A stretch of 64,000 nt of DNA from Variovorax sp. (GTDB lineage: Bacteria; Pseudomonadota; Gammaproteobacteria; Burkholderiales; Burkholderiaceae_C). The notes under the pieces are model-generated. The model ran no database searches. It was not told the origin of the DNA and was given only the letters and a program-made list of their open reading frames with translations. Below are positions 1 to 8,707 of this stretch, piece by piece. The stretch lies in assembly GCA_025352265.1 (NCBI GenBank), contig JANXTS010000077.1:1-64000 (forward strand), read 5' to 3'. A program made the position numbers and the translations under genes. Position 1 is the first letter of the stretch, and the number at the start of each line of letters is the position of its first letter.

Positions 1-2119
1 CATCTCGGGTATCGACATGGCCGGCGCCGACGGCTCGACGCCTTTCGTCGAAATGGGTTTCGATTCGTTAACGCTCACGCAGGCCGCCCTCCAGGTCAAG
101 AAGCAGTTCAAGACAAATCTAAGCTTCAGGCAGTTGATGGAGAGCTACCGGACATTCGATTCGTTGGCCGCGTACCTCGACGCCACGCTACCGCCCGATC
201 CGATCGCGACACCGGTTGCGGTCCCTGCTCCCGTCGCAGCCGTTGCGGTGGTGGCGCAGCCCGTGTCCGTCGCCATGACGTACGCCGCGCCGGTTGCGCA
301 AGCATTCACTACCTATGCACCTGTAGCTCCGATCGCCATGGGCTTCGCCACCGGCACGCTGGTCCAGCAGGTCATTGCACAGCAGATGCAATTGATGCAG
401 CAGCAGTTGGCCTTGCTGTCGGTCGCACCGGCAACTGCCGCGCCGGTCGCGATGCCTGCCATGTCGGTAGCGCCCGCCGCAGTGGCACCAGTCGCGGCAG
501 TGGCTCCCGTCGTAGCCATGCCTGCAGTAACCGTCGCATCTGAAACGCCATCGGCCGAGACCGAAGGCACGATGAAGTACGACGTCAAGAAAGCCTTCGG
601 CGCCATCGCCCGCATCCATACGCAATACAAAGAGCCGACCGAGCGCCAGAAAGCACGACTGGCGTCGTTCATCCGCCGCTACACCGAGCGCACCGCCAAG
701 AGCAAGGCCTTCACCGAAGCCAATCGCCCCGTGATGGCCGACCCGCGCGTGGTCAACGGCTTCCGTCCTGCGACCAAGGAAATGGTCTATCAAATCGTGG
801 TCGAGCGTTCCAAGGGCTCGCAGTTCTGGGACATCGATGGCAACCAGTACGTCGACGTGCTGAGCGGCTTCGGCATGAACCTGTTCGGCTGGCAGCCCGA
901 CTTCGTGAACGACGCTGTCCGCAAACAACTCGACCTCGGCTACGAAATCGGCCCGCAACATCCGCTGGCTGCCGACGTATCGCGCACCATCTGCGAACTC
1001 ACCGGCCACGACCGTGCTGCACTGTGCAACACCGGCTCCGAGGCGGTGATGGCGGCCATCCGCATTGCGCGCACCGTGACCGGACGCAACACCGTCGTGC
1101 TGTTCACCGGCTCCTACCACGGCACCTTCGATGAAGTGTTGGTGCGTGCGGGGCGCGAAGCCAAGGGCATGCCCGCCGCGCCGGGGATCATGCGCGGCAT
1201 GTTCGGCGACGTGCGCGTGCTCGACTACGGCACGCCTGAAGCACTCGAGTTCATTCGAGAGAACGCAGACGATCTGGCCGCCGTGCTGGTCGAGCCGGTG
1301 CAAAGCAGACGTCCCGACTTCCAGCCGCGCGACTTTCTGCGCGAGGTGCGCGCCATCACCGAAAAATCAAAGACCTGCCTGATCTTCGACGAGGTCATTA
1401 CCGGCTTTCGTTCGCACCTCGGCGGTTGCCAGGCGATCTTCGGCATCCGCGCCGATCTGGCTTCTTATGGAAAGGTCATCGGCGGCGGCTTCCCGGTCGG
1501 CGTGGTCGCCGGCAAGCGCGAGTACATGGACTCGCTCGACGGCGGCGCGTGGCAGTACGGAGACGACTCGATCCCGACAGTGGGCGTTACCTACTTTGCC
1601 GGCACCTTCGTGCGCCACCCACTGGCGCTGGCCGCATGCAAGGCATCGCTCGACCACCTGAAGGAAGCGGGTGAAGGCCTGCAGACGCAACTCAACCTGC
1701 ACACCGCTGCGATGGCCGACGAACTTACGGCCTTCTGCCGCGAAGTCGGTGCGCCGCTCGAGATCCGCTACTTCACCTCGCTCTGGCGCATCAGCTGGCT
1801 CGAAGACCATCCGTTCCAGGACTTGATGTTCGCCATGATGCGCAGCCGCGGTGTGCACATCCTCGACAACTTCCCGTGCTTCATGACGACCGCGCACTCG
1901 CACGAGGATATCGCTCGCATCAAGTCGGCCTTCAAGGAGTCGGTCGCCGAAATGCAGGAAGCCGAATTTTTGCCGTGCCGCGTGACCGCCGAACCTAGCT
2001 TCGATGCCGCCCATCCGCCGGTGCCGAGCGCGCGCCTGGGCCGTGACAAGGACGGCCAGCCCGCCTGGTTCGTGCCGGATCCCGCGGCACAAGGCAAATT
2101 CATGAAGATTCAGGCATGA
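1..2119 (+). CDS. Polyketide synthase C-terminal part: ACP plus class-III aminotransferase (5' truncated)
   Basis: The reading frame is open from base 2, so the gene begins outside the window. The first visible domain is an acyl carrier protein with the phosphopantetheine site GFDSL. A long Ala/Pro/Val linker follows, interrupted by an amphipathic helix (LVQQVIAQQMQLMQQQLALL). From roughly residue 215 of the ATG-17 reading there is a PLP aminotransferase of the glutamate-1-semialdehyde type: GSEAV phosphate-binding loop, SYHG, FDEVITGFR with the PLP-nitrogen Asp, and SYGKVIGGGFPVG with the Schiff-base Lys. Such ACP-AMT tails in iturin/mycosubtilin and microcystin enzymes turn a beta-ketoacyl chain into a beta-amino-acyl chain, and that is the inferred role here. 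The stop overlaps the next gene's start by 4 bases (ATGA). The upstream KS/AT content cannot be seen. Confidence 0.88.
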   Translation, partial: ISGIDMAGADGSTPFVEMGFDSLTLTQAALQVKKQFKTNLSFRQLMESYRTFDSLAAYLDATLPPDPIATPVAVPAPVAAVAVVAQPVSVAMTYAAPVAQAFTTYAPVAPIAMGFATGTLVQQVIAQQMQLMQQQLALLSVAPATAAPVAMPAMSVAPAAVAPVAAVAPVVAMPAVTVASETPSAETEGTMKYDVKKAFGAIARIHTQYKEPTERQKARLASFIRRYTERTAKSKAFTEANRPVMADPRVVNGFRPATKEMVYQIVVERSKGSQFWDIDGNQYVDVLSGFGMNLFGWQPDFVNDAVRKQLDLGYEIGPQHPLAADVSRTICELTGHDRAALCNTGSEAVMAAIRIARTVTGRNTVVLFTGSYHGTFDEVLVRAGREAKGMPAAPGIMRGMFGDVRVLDYGTPEALEFIRENADDLAAVLVEPVQSRRPDFQPRDFLREVRAITEKSKTCLIFDEVITGFRSHLGGCQAIFGIRADLASYGKVIGGGFPVGVVAGKREYMDSLDGGAWQYGDDSIPTVGVTYFAGTFVRHPLALAACKASLDHLKEAGEGLQTQLNLHTAAMADELTAFCREVGAPLEIRYFTSLWRISWLEDHPFQDLMFAMMRSRGVHILDNFPCFMTTAHSHEDIARIKSAFKESVAEMQEAEFLPCRVTAEPSFDAAHPPVPSARLGRDKDGQPAWFVPDPAAQGKFMKIQA

Positions 2120-5100
2120 ACAGCGCAGTGATGGAAGCACCGGACATGGGAGTCCCACAAGGCTCCGCCGCCGCGGCCGTCGAGTTCGATCCCTTTGCCG
2201 GCGGCGCGATCGAGCAGATCGTCTCGACCACTGAAGCGCAGCGCGAAGTGTGGCTCGGCGACAAGTTGTGTCAGCAAGCCTCTCTGGCGTACAACGAAGC
2301 CGTCAAGTTGCGCCTGCGCGGCGTCCTCGACACGCGCGCACTTGCTGCGACGCTCGACAGCCTGATCGCTCGCCACGACTCGCTGCGCGCAACGGTCTCT
2401 CCCGACGGCACGCAACTGATGATCGGCGAGGCAGCGCCGCTCTCGCTAACCGAGCACGACCTGGCACACCTGGACGCGAAGGCGCAGGCCAAGTCGCTCG
2501 ACGAAGGTTGCGTTGCCGCTGTGACGGAGCCGTTCTCGCTCGAAGAAGGTCCACTGTTCCGCGCCGCGCTGTACCGGCTTTCTCCGTTGGACAACGTGCT
2601 CCTGATGACCGCGCACCATGCGGTGTGCGACGGCTGGTCATGGGGCGTGGTCACCGAAGAACTCGGCCAGTTGTACGCCGAACAAATCGGCGAAGGTCCG
2701 GCCCTCGAACCTGCAGCGCAATACGCCGAATACGCCATGTGGGAAGCGGCAGAAACATCTAGCCGTGCCATGCAGGACCACGTGGACTACTGGCTCTCAC
2801 GCTTCGGTGGCAGCACGCTGCCGGTGCTCGAATTGCCTGTCGACCATCCCCGTGCCGCGGTGCGCAGCTTCACCTCGCAGCGCATCGACCACCTGCTGGA
2901 CCGCGAACTGGTCGATGCCTTGCGCAAAGTCGGCGCCGCTTCGGGAACCAGTCTTTTTGCGACGATGTTCGGTGCGTTCGCGACCTTGCTGCATCGGCTG
3001 ACCGAGCAAGACGATCTGGTCATCGGCATTGCCGCTGCGGGCCAGATGGCGGCCGACATGCCAACGCTGGTGGGCCACTGCGTCAACCTGTTGCCCATGC
3101 GCGTGGCGGTCGATGGCCAGCTGCCGTTCCACGCGCTCGTGCGCCAGTCGGGCACCGCGTTGCTGGACGCTTTCGAGCACCAATCCCTCACCTACGGCAC
3201 CTTGCTGAAAAAACTTCCGGTGCCGCGCGACCCGAGTCGGCTGCCGCTGGTCAACGTACTCTTCAACGTCGACCGCGACGCAGCGCCTGGCAAGGGCACT
3301 TTCCCTGGCCTCGAAGCGCACGCGAGCACTGTGGCGCGCCGCTTCGAGAACTTCGAACTGTTCCTGAACGTGACGCCCGTAGCCGGCGGCATGCAGGTAG
3401 AGACCCAATACAACGCCGACCTGTTCGACGAACAGACCGTGCGCCGCTGGCTTGCCATGTACGAGTGCCTGATGCGCTCGGCCGTGCAGGATCCGTCGCA
3501 AGTCCTGACCCGCATGAACATGTTGCCAGCGACCGAAGCCGCCGTGCTGCGCGCGCTGCAGCCCGCCGCGACGCCGGTGTCGGGTCCACAGCTCATGCAT
3601 GCCGGCTTCGTCACGCAAGCCGCCCAACAGCCAACACGCGCCGCATTGCGGGCCGGTGTCACGCAATGGAGCTATGCCGAACTGGATCAACGCTCGAACC
3701 GCATGGCGCACGCGCTGCGGGCGCGTGGCGTGCAGCGCGGCCAGCATGTCGGTCTGTGCCTGAACCGCAGCGCCGACATGGTTGTCGCGATGCTGGCCAT
3801 CCTGAAGTCGGGCGCCACCTACATCCCGCTAGATCCGGAATTCCCGAAGGCGCGCCTCGACTACTACGCCGAAGACGCCAAGCTGGCGCTGCTGGTAACC
3901 GACTCGCAAACCGAAGCCGCACCGCGCGAGTGGCACGCCGATGCGGCCGATCGCCTTTTCGAAATCGACAGCGACACCTCGTGGCTCGACCTGCCGGGCG
4001 AGTCGCTAGCGCCGAGCGCCAAAGACGCCTTGCCAGAAGACCCGGCCTACGTGATCTACACGTCAGGCTCCACCGGCAAGCCGAAGGGCGTCTGCGTGCC
4101 GCACGGCGCGGTCGCCAACTTTTTGCAGAGCATGCGGCGTGAGCCCTCGATCACCGCGGACGACAAGCTTGCCGCCGTGACGACGCTGTCTTTCGACATC
4201 GCCGTGCTCGAACTCATGCTCCCGCTGATCGCGGGTGCCGAAGTCGTGATGGTGCCGCGCGAAACCGCAATGGACGGCAACGCGCTGGCCGCGTTGCTCG
4301 ACGCTACCGGCGCGACCATGATGCAAGCCACGCCCGGCATGTGGCGTCTGTTGGTCGACGCGCAATGGCAAGGCCCCCGGGGCTTCCGCGCGCTGGTCGG
4401 CGGCGAAAGCCTGCCGGCAGACCTCGCTCAGGAAATGCTGCTGCGTTGCGGCGAAGTCTGGAATATGTATGGCCCGACCGAGACCACCGTGTGGTCGACG
4501 CTCTGGCGCGTGACCGCGGCCGGCCTGGCAGACCGCAGCGTGTCGATCGGCAAGCCGATCGCCAACACCACCGTATGGATCGTCGATGCGCAAGGCCAGC
4601 CCTGTCCCGTCGGCATCCCCGGTGAGATCTGCATCGGTGGCAAGGGCGTGACGCTCGGCTACCTGGACCGGCCCGAACTCACCGCCGAGAAGTTCGTCTC
4701 CGATCTGCTCGGCGGTACTGAAGGCACGATGTACCGAACCGGCGACCGCGGCCGCTGGCGTAACGACGGCCTGCTCGAACACATGGGTCGCTTCGACTTT
4801 CAGGTGAAAGTCCGTGGCTATCGCATCGAACTCGGCGAAATCGAAGCCCGCTGTGACGAAGCCACCGGTGTCGCGCGCAGCGTTGTCATCACGCGCGAAG
4901 ACCAGCCTGGCGATGTGCGGCTGGTGGCTTACCTGGCACCATCGCCCGGCGCTTCGGTCGACCTGGTCGAACTGGATCGCCACCTACGTGCCCGCCTGCC
5001 GCAATACATGGTGCCGCAGCACGTGGTCGTGCTCGACATCCTGCCGCTGTTACCCAATGGCAAGGTCGATCGCAAGGCGCTTCCGAAACCCGAAGCACCA

Positions 5101-7149
5101 CAACACGGCGCAGCACAACGCGTGGCACCGCGCAGCGAAGGTGAACGCCGTGTGCTCGAAGTGATGGAAAAGGTCTTGAACCTGCCGGGCCTCGGCATTC
5201 GCGACGACTTCTTCGCGTTGGGTGGCCATTCGCTGCTCGCTGCACGACTGGCAACCCTGCTCAGCCGCGAGTTCGACATCACGATTCCGCTGCGCACGCT
5301 GTTCGAAGCGCCGACGGCCGAACGGCTGAACGAAGCGGTCGAAGCCATCGTCAGTTCGGGCTCGCCGCGCCGTGAACCCATCGTTCACGTCGAAGGCCGC
5401 CGCAGCGCACCACTGACACCGATGCAGGAGCGCATCCGGTTCATCGAAGAGATGCATCCGGGCCGTCCTGTCTACAACGCACCGTCGGCGCACCGCTTCG
5501 GTGGCGCGCTCGATGTGGGTCGCTTCAAGGCAGCGCTCGGCGAGATCATTCGCCGCCAGCCCGCAATGCGCACACAGATGGGCGTCGACGCCGAAACCAG
5601 CGCGCCGGTCGAAATCATCATCGACGACATCGGCTACGAGTTGCCGGTGATTGACCTGGGTGCCATTCCGGCTGAGCAGCGTGAGGCCGAGCTAACCGCA
5701 CGCCTGCAGGAAGTGGCCGACAGGCCAATGGACATCCACCGTGCCCCGCTCTTCAACGCAGCTTTATACAAGCTGGCGGACGACGATCATGTGTTCGTAT
5801 TCGTGCCGCACCACCTGATCTGGGACGGCTGGTCTTTCGACATCCTGCAGGCAGAACTGAACGCGATCTACGGCGCGATGGTGAAGGGCGTTCCACACAC
5901 CCTGCCACCTGTGCCGATCACCCACGGCGACTACGCCGACTGGTATGCGCAGTGGCTGCAGCAACCCGATTTCCATGCGCACTTGCGCTACTGGAAGCAA
6001 CGCTTTGCGAACGCGCCGTTGCCCAAGGCACCACGTACCGACATGCCACGCAAGGCTGGCATGAGTGGCGAAGGTGGCACGCACTGGATCAAGGTCGACA
6101 AGGCGCTGACATCGGGCCTGCGCGACGTCGGTCGCAGCAAGGACGTGACCCTGAGCATGCTCACGCTCGGTGTTTACGTGCTGATGATGAGCGACGTGAT
6201 CGACACGCGTTCCATCGTCATCGCGACGCCGGTGCGAGGCCGCGAAGCGCCCGAAACCGAATCGGTGATGGGCTTCTTCAACAACACGCTACCGCTGTCG
6301 TTCCAGATCGATCGATCGTTGCCTTTCGGCGATTTCATGCGCTACATCAAGCAGGAATTGCTGTCGGTCATGAACCATCAGGAGGTGCCATTCGAACGCC
6401 TCGTGACCGAACCGGAATTTGCCGAACGCGCGCAACGCGTCGGGTTATACCAGGGGCTCTTCTCATTTCAAGATGCACGCGACCGCCCTCGCGAAATGGG
6501 TGGCCTGGCCTATCGCCAAATGCACCTGCTGCAGCGCGGCGCCACCGACGACCTCGGCATGTGGCTGATGGACAAAGGGGATTGCCTCGAAGGCGCGATC
6601 GTCTACAACGCCGACGTGTACCGCCACGAGACCGGGGCAGCTTTCAACGAACGCTATGCCGAACTCCTGCGCCGCGTCTCGGAACACCCCGACAGCACGC
6701 TGGAGGCTTTGACTTCGTCCGAGGATTCGCCCAGTGCGACTTACCTGAGCCGGCTGGCGCCGAGCAACGCCACCGCGATGATCGCCGACGCCCAGCGCGC
6801 CGCCGAATCGCGTGCTCGTCCTGCCCCCGACCTGCTGCTGCCCGAACAGGCGCATCTGGCGCAAGTGTGGGCCAGCGCACTCGGCATCGACGTCAACGAC
6901 ATTCGCGCCAGCGACACATTCTTCGACCTGGGTGGTGATTCACTGCTCGCGATGCGCGTCATCCAGCAGGCTGAAAAAGTCATGGGCTTTCGCATCGAGC
7001 CGCGCCGATATGTCTTCGAGAATCTCGGACAACTGGCCGTGACCGCATCGGGCACCGCGCTCGATTCGGTGCCTACGGCGTCGAATCACGACGAGCCCAA
7101 ACTCGGCCTCTTGGGCCGCGTCTTCAGCGGCTGGTCCCGCAGACGTTGA
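2116..7149 (+). CDS. Non-ribosomal peptide synthetase, C-A-PCP-C-PCP
   Basis: The 1677-residue protein contains a condensation domain (HHAVCDG near residue 168), an adenylation domain (YTSGSTGKPKG near 647, NMYGPTE, later YRTGDRGRW and NGKVDRKAL), a carrier domain (LGGHSLL near 1038), a second condensation domain (HHLIWDG near 1232) and a second carrier domain (LGGDSLL near 1608). The specificity residues read by hand as D-I-L-Q-L-G-M-V-W, very close to the known glycine code DILQLGLIW, so Gly is predicted. The second C-PCP pair has no adenylation domain and there is no thioesterase or reductase at the C-terminus, which ends in a basic tail (GWSRRR). The upstream ACP-AMT presumably supplies a beta-amino-acyl donor to the first C domain. 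The ATG overlaps the upstream stop, so the two genes form one operon. Confidence 0.93.
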   Translation: MNSAVMEAPDMGVPQGSAAAAVEFDPFAGGAIEQIVSTTEAQREVWLGDKLCQQASLAYNEAVKLRLRGVLDTRALAATLDSLIARHDSLRATVSPDGTQLMIGEAAPLSLTEHDLAHLDAKAQAKSLDEGCVAAVTEPFSLEEGPLFRAALYRLSPLDNVLLMTAHHAVCDGWSWGVVTEELGQLYAEQIGEGPALEPAAQYAEYAMWEAAETSSRAMQDHVDYWLSRFGGSTLPVLELPVDHPRAAVRSFTSQRIDHLLDRELVDALRKVGAASGTSLFATMFGAFATLLHRLTEQDDLVIGIAAAGQMAADMPTLVGHCVNLLPMRVAVDGQLPFHALVRQSGTALLDAFEHQSLTYGTLLKKLPVPRDPSRLPLVNVLFNVDRDAAPGKGTFPGLEAHASTVARRFENFELFLNVTPVAGGMQVETQYNADLFDEQTVRRWLAMYECLMRSAVQDPSQVLTRMNMLPATEAAVLRALQPAATPVSGPQLMHAGFVTQAAQQPTRAALRAGVTQWSYAELDQRSNRMAHALRARGVQRGQHVGLCLNRSADMVVAMLAILKSGATYIPLDPEFPKARLDYYAEDAKLALLVTDSQTEAAPREWHADAADRLFEIDSDTSWLDLPGESLAPSAKDALPEDPAYVIYTSGSTGKPKGVCVPHGAVANFLQSMRREPSITADDKLAAVTTLSFDIAVLELMLPLIAGAEVVMVPRETAMDGNALAALLDATGATMMQATPGMWRLLVDAQWQGPRGFRALVGGESLPADLAQEMLLRCGEVWNMYGPTETTVWSTLWRVTAAGLADRSVSIGKPIANTTVWIVDAQGQPCPVGIPGEICIGGKGVTLGYLDRPELTAEKFVSDLLGGTEGTMYRTGDRGRWRNDGLLEHMGRFDFQVKVRGYRIELGEIEARCDEATGVARSVVITREDQPGDVRLVAYLAPSPGASVDLVELDRHLRARLPQYMVPQHVVVLDILPLLPNGKVDRKALPKPEAPQHGAAQRVAPRSEGERRVLEVMEKVLNLPGLGIRDDFFALGGHSLLAARLATLLSREFDITIPLRTLFEAPTAERLNEAVEAIVSSGSPRREPIVHVEGRRSAPLTPMQERIRFIEEMHPGRPVYNAPSAHRFGGALDVGRFKAALGEIIRRQPAMRTQMGVDAETSAPVEIIIDDIGYELPVIDLGAIPAEQREAELTARLQEVADRPMDIHRAPLFNAALYKLADDDHVFVFVPHHLIWDGWSFDILQAELNAIYGAMVKGVPHTLPPVPITHGDYADWYAQWLQQPDFHAHLRYWKQRFANAPLPKAPRTDMPRKAGMSGEGGTHWIKVDKALTSGLRDVGRSKDVTLSMLTLGVYVLMMSDVIDTRSIVIATPVRGREAPETESVMGFFNNTLPLSFQIDRSLPFGDFMRYIKQELLSVMNHQEVPFERLVTEPEFAERAQRVGLYQGLFSFQDARDRPREMGGLAYRQMHLLQRGATDDLGMWLMDKGDCLEGAIVYNADVYRHETGAAFNERYAELLRRVSEHPDSTLEALTSSEDSPSATYLSRLAPSNATAMIADAQRAAESRARPAPDLLLPEQAHLAQVWASALGIDVNDIRASDTFFDLGGDSLLAMRVIQQAEKVMGFRIEPRRYVFENLGQLAVTASGTALDSVPTASNHDEPKLGLLGRVFSGWSRRR

Positions 7150-7154
7150 AGCAC

Positions 7155-7907
7155 ATGACCATCGTACAGCTCCCATCGATTGCGGGGTGCCGACTGTGGC
7201 ACATCGACCTCGACGCTTCCACTGCAGCGGACGCAAGCGACTGCCTGTCGGAGGACGAGAGCGCTCGTGCCGTGCGCTTCGTTTTCGAGCGCGACCGTCG
7301 CCGATACGTGGCAGCGCATGTTGCGCTGCGCGAGACGTTGTCGACGGTGACGGGCTCGTCCGCGGCAGAGTTGACATTCGATGTCGGCGCGTTCGGCAAG
7401 CCATCGCTCGCTGCGCCGTCGACGCTTCGCTTCAACCTCAGCCACAGCGCGGGAGCGGGGCTCATAGCGATCAGCGACAGTGGGAATGGCAGCGACAGTG
7501 GCAGCTCTCCAGAGATCGGCGTCGACGTCGAGGCGCTGCGACCCTTGTCGTATTCGGCCGCGCTGGCGGCGGAATACCTCACTGTCGCCGAGCAGCAGGG
7601 CCTAGCTGCCACGGCGCCGCCTGATCGCGACCTCGCCTTCCTCACGTGCTGGACGCGTAAGGAAGCCTGCGTGAAAGCGCTCGGCCTTGGCCTGAGTATC
7701 GACACCCGTTCGTTCGAAGTGGGTGTGACTCCTGAAACTAGAACGGTCGTCATGGAGGTCGTCGGGCGAATCGAGATGCTGCAGGTGCACTCGTTCCGGC
7801 ATGGCCGCGACCTCGTCTGCTCGTTGGCTAAAGTGCTCAACGAAACGACGTGCGCTATTTCTTCATCCACTTCATCCACTTCATCGATCGAAAGGGAGTT
7901 CGCGTGA
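7155..7907 (+). CDS. Sfp-type 4'-phosphopantetheinyl transferase
   Basis: The protein transfers phosphopantetheine from CoA to carrier-domain serines. It has the family motifs FNLSHS, IGVDVEALRP (Mg-binding Asp/Glu) and WTRKEACVKALG (WxxKEAxxKA), and its length of about 250 residues is normal for Sfp-type enzymes. An alternative TTG start at 7146 would overlap the NRPS stop; ATG 7155 is preferred here, but neither has a strong Shine-Dalgarno sequence. A Gly/Ser/Asp insertion (SDSGNGSDSGSS) from a short DNA repeat sits just before the IGVDVE motif. It lies directly after the NRPS gene, so it probably activates the ACP and PCP domains of this pathway. Confidence 0.93.
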   Translation: MTIVQLPSIAGCRLWHIDLDASTAADASDCLSEDESARAVRFVFERDRRRYVAAHVALRETLSTVTGSSAAELTFDVGAFGKPSLAAPSTLRFNLSHSAGAGLIAISDSGNGSDSGSSPEIGVDVEALRPLSYSAALAAEYLTVAEQQGLAATAPPDRDLAFLTCWTRKEACVKALGLGLSIDTRSFEVGVTPETRTVVMEVVGRIEMLQVHSFRHGRDLVCSLAKVLNETTCAISSSTSSTSSIEREFA

Positions 7908-8707
7908 TCCCCTTGCTCTTCGGGCAACCGTCACGACAGCTTTTCGGGCTTTATCACACCCCCGAGAAAAACAGTGACCTGGCCGTCCTCATCTGCCCGC
8001 CTTTCGGGCAGGAAGCCATTCGAAGCCACCGCTTCTTTCGCGTGCTGTCGGACCGACTGGCACGCGGCGGTGCCGCCGTGTTGCGCTTCGACCTCTACGG
8101 CAGCGGCGACTCCGGCGGAGTCGACCTCGACGGTGACTTCGAGGGCTGGTGGCGAGACATCTGCACTGCGCACGACGAACTGCGGCGACATGCAACCGGC
8201 CGACGCGTGGTCTGGCTCGGTTCCCGAATGGGCGCGACGCTCGCGGCAATGGCCGACCGAAGTGGTCGTTGCGACCCCGACCGACTCGTCCTATGGGACC
8301 CGATCTTCGACGGACCCCGCTATATGGAGAGCCTGCGGGTGGCGCATGTCGAAGCGCTCGAGCGCTCGTACTTCATGCCCGACCGCGCGTGGCGCCGTCG
8401 TCTCGAGACCGAAGCCGAGGCCTACACCGACGAAGTGCTCGGTGTCGCCATATCACCTGAATTGCGCCAGCAGTTCCGTTCGCTCGTACCGGAGGCAATC
8501 AAAGCGCCGACGCACCGCACGGTGATTCTGGCCAATCCAGACGACCACACCGCGAACAAGTGGGCGCAATCAGCAATTGCAAGAAATGCGCCCTTGCGCT
8601 TGTCTGCCTTCCGTCACTCCATGGACTGGACCACTGATCCGCACGCCGAGAACCCTGTGGTTCCCGGTGAAGCCGTTCAACGTTTACTGGCAGAAATAAA
8701 TGAATGA
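7904..8707 (+). CDS. Alpha/beta-hydrolase-fold protein, exosortase-associated hydrolase 2-like
   Basis: The fold is indicated by ICPPFGQE near the N-terminus, LRFDLYGSGDSGG and the nucleophile-elbow region VWLGSRMGATLA. In that elbow the G-x-S-x-G position carries Arg (G-S-R-M-G), so the usual catalytic Ser is absent. Proteins of this look occur beside exosortase-A and acyl-ligase genes and in lipid or peptide clusters; their activity is not known to me. GTG 7904 is chosen because it overlaps the PPTase stop (GTGA) and has GGGAG six bases upstream; an in-frame GTG at 7850 would add 18 residues. The position in the operon suggests a role in product release, editing or acyl transfer. This is inference. 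Confidence 0.78.
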   Translation: MIPLLFGQPSRQLFGLYHTPEKNSDLAVLICPPFGQEAIRSHRFFRVLSDRLARGGAAVLRFDLYGSGDSGGVDLDGDFEGWWRDICTAHDELRRHATGRRVVWLGSRMGATLAAMADRSGRCDPDRLVLWDPIFDGPRYMESLRVAHVEALERSYFMPDRAWRRRLETEAEAYTDEVLGVAISPELRQQFRSLVPEAIKAPTHRTVILANPDDHTANKWAQSAIARNAPLRLSAFRHSMDWTTDPHAENPVVPGEAVQRLLAEINE

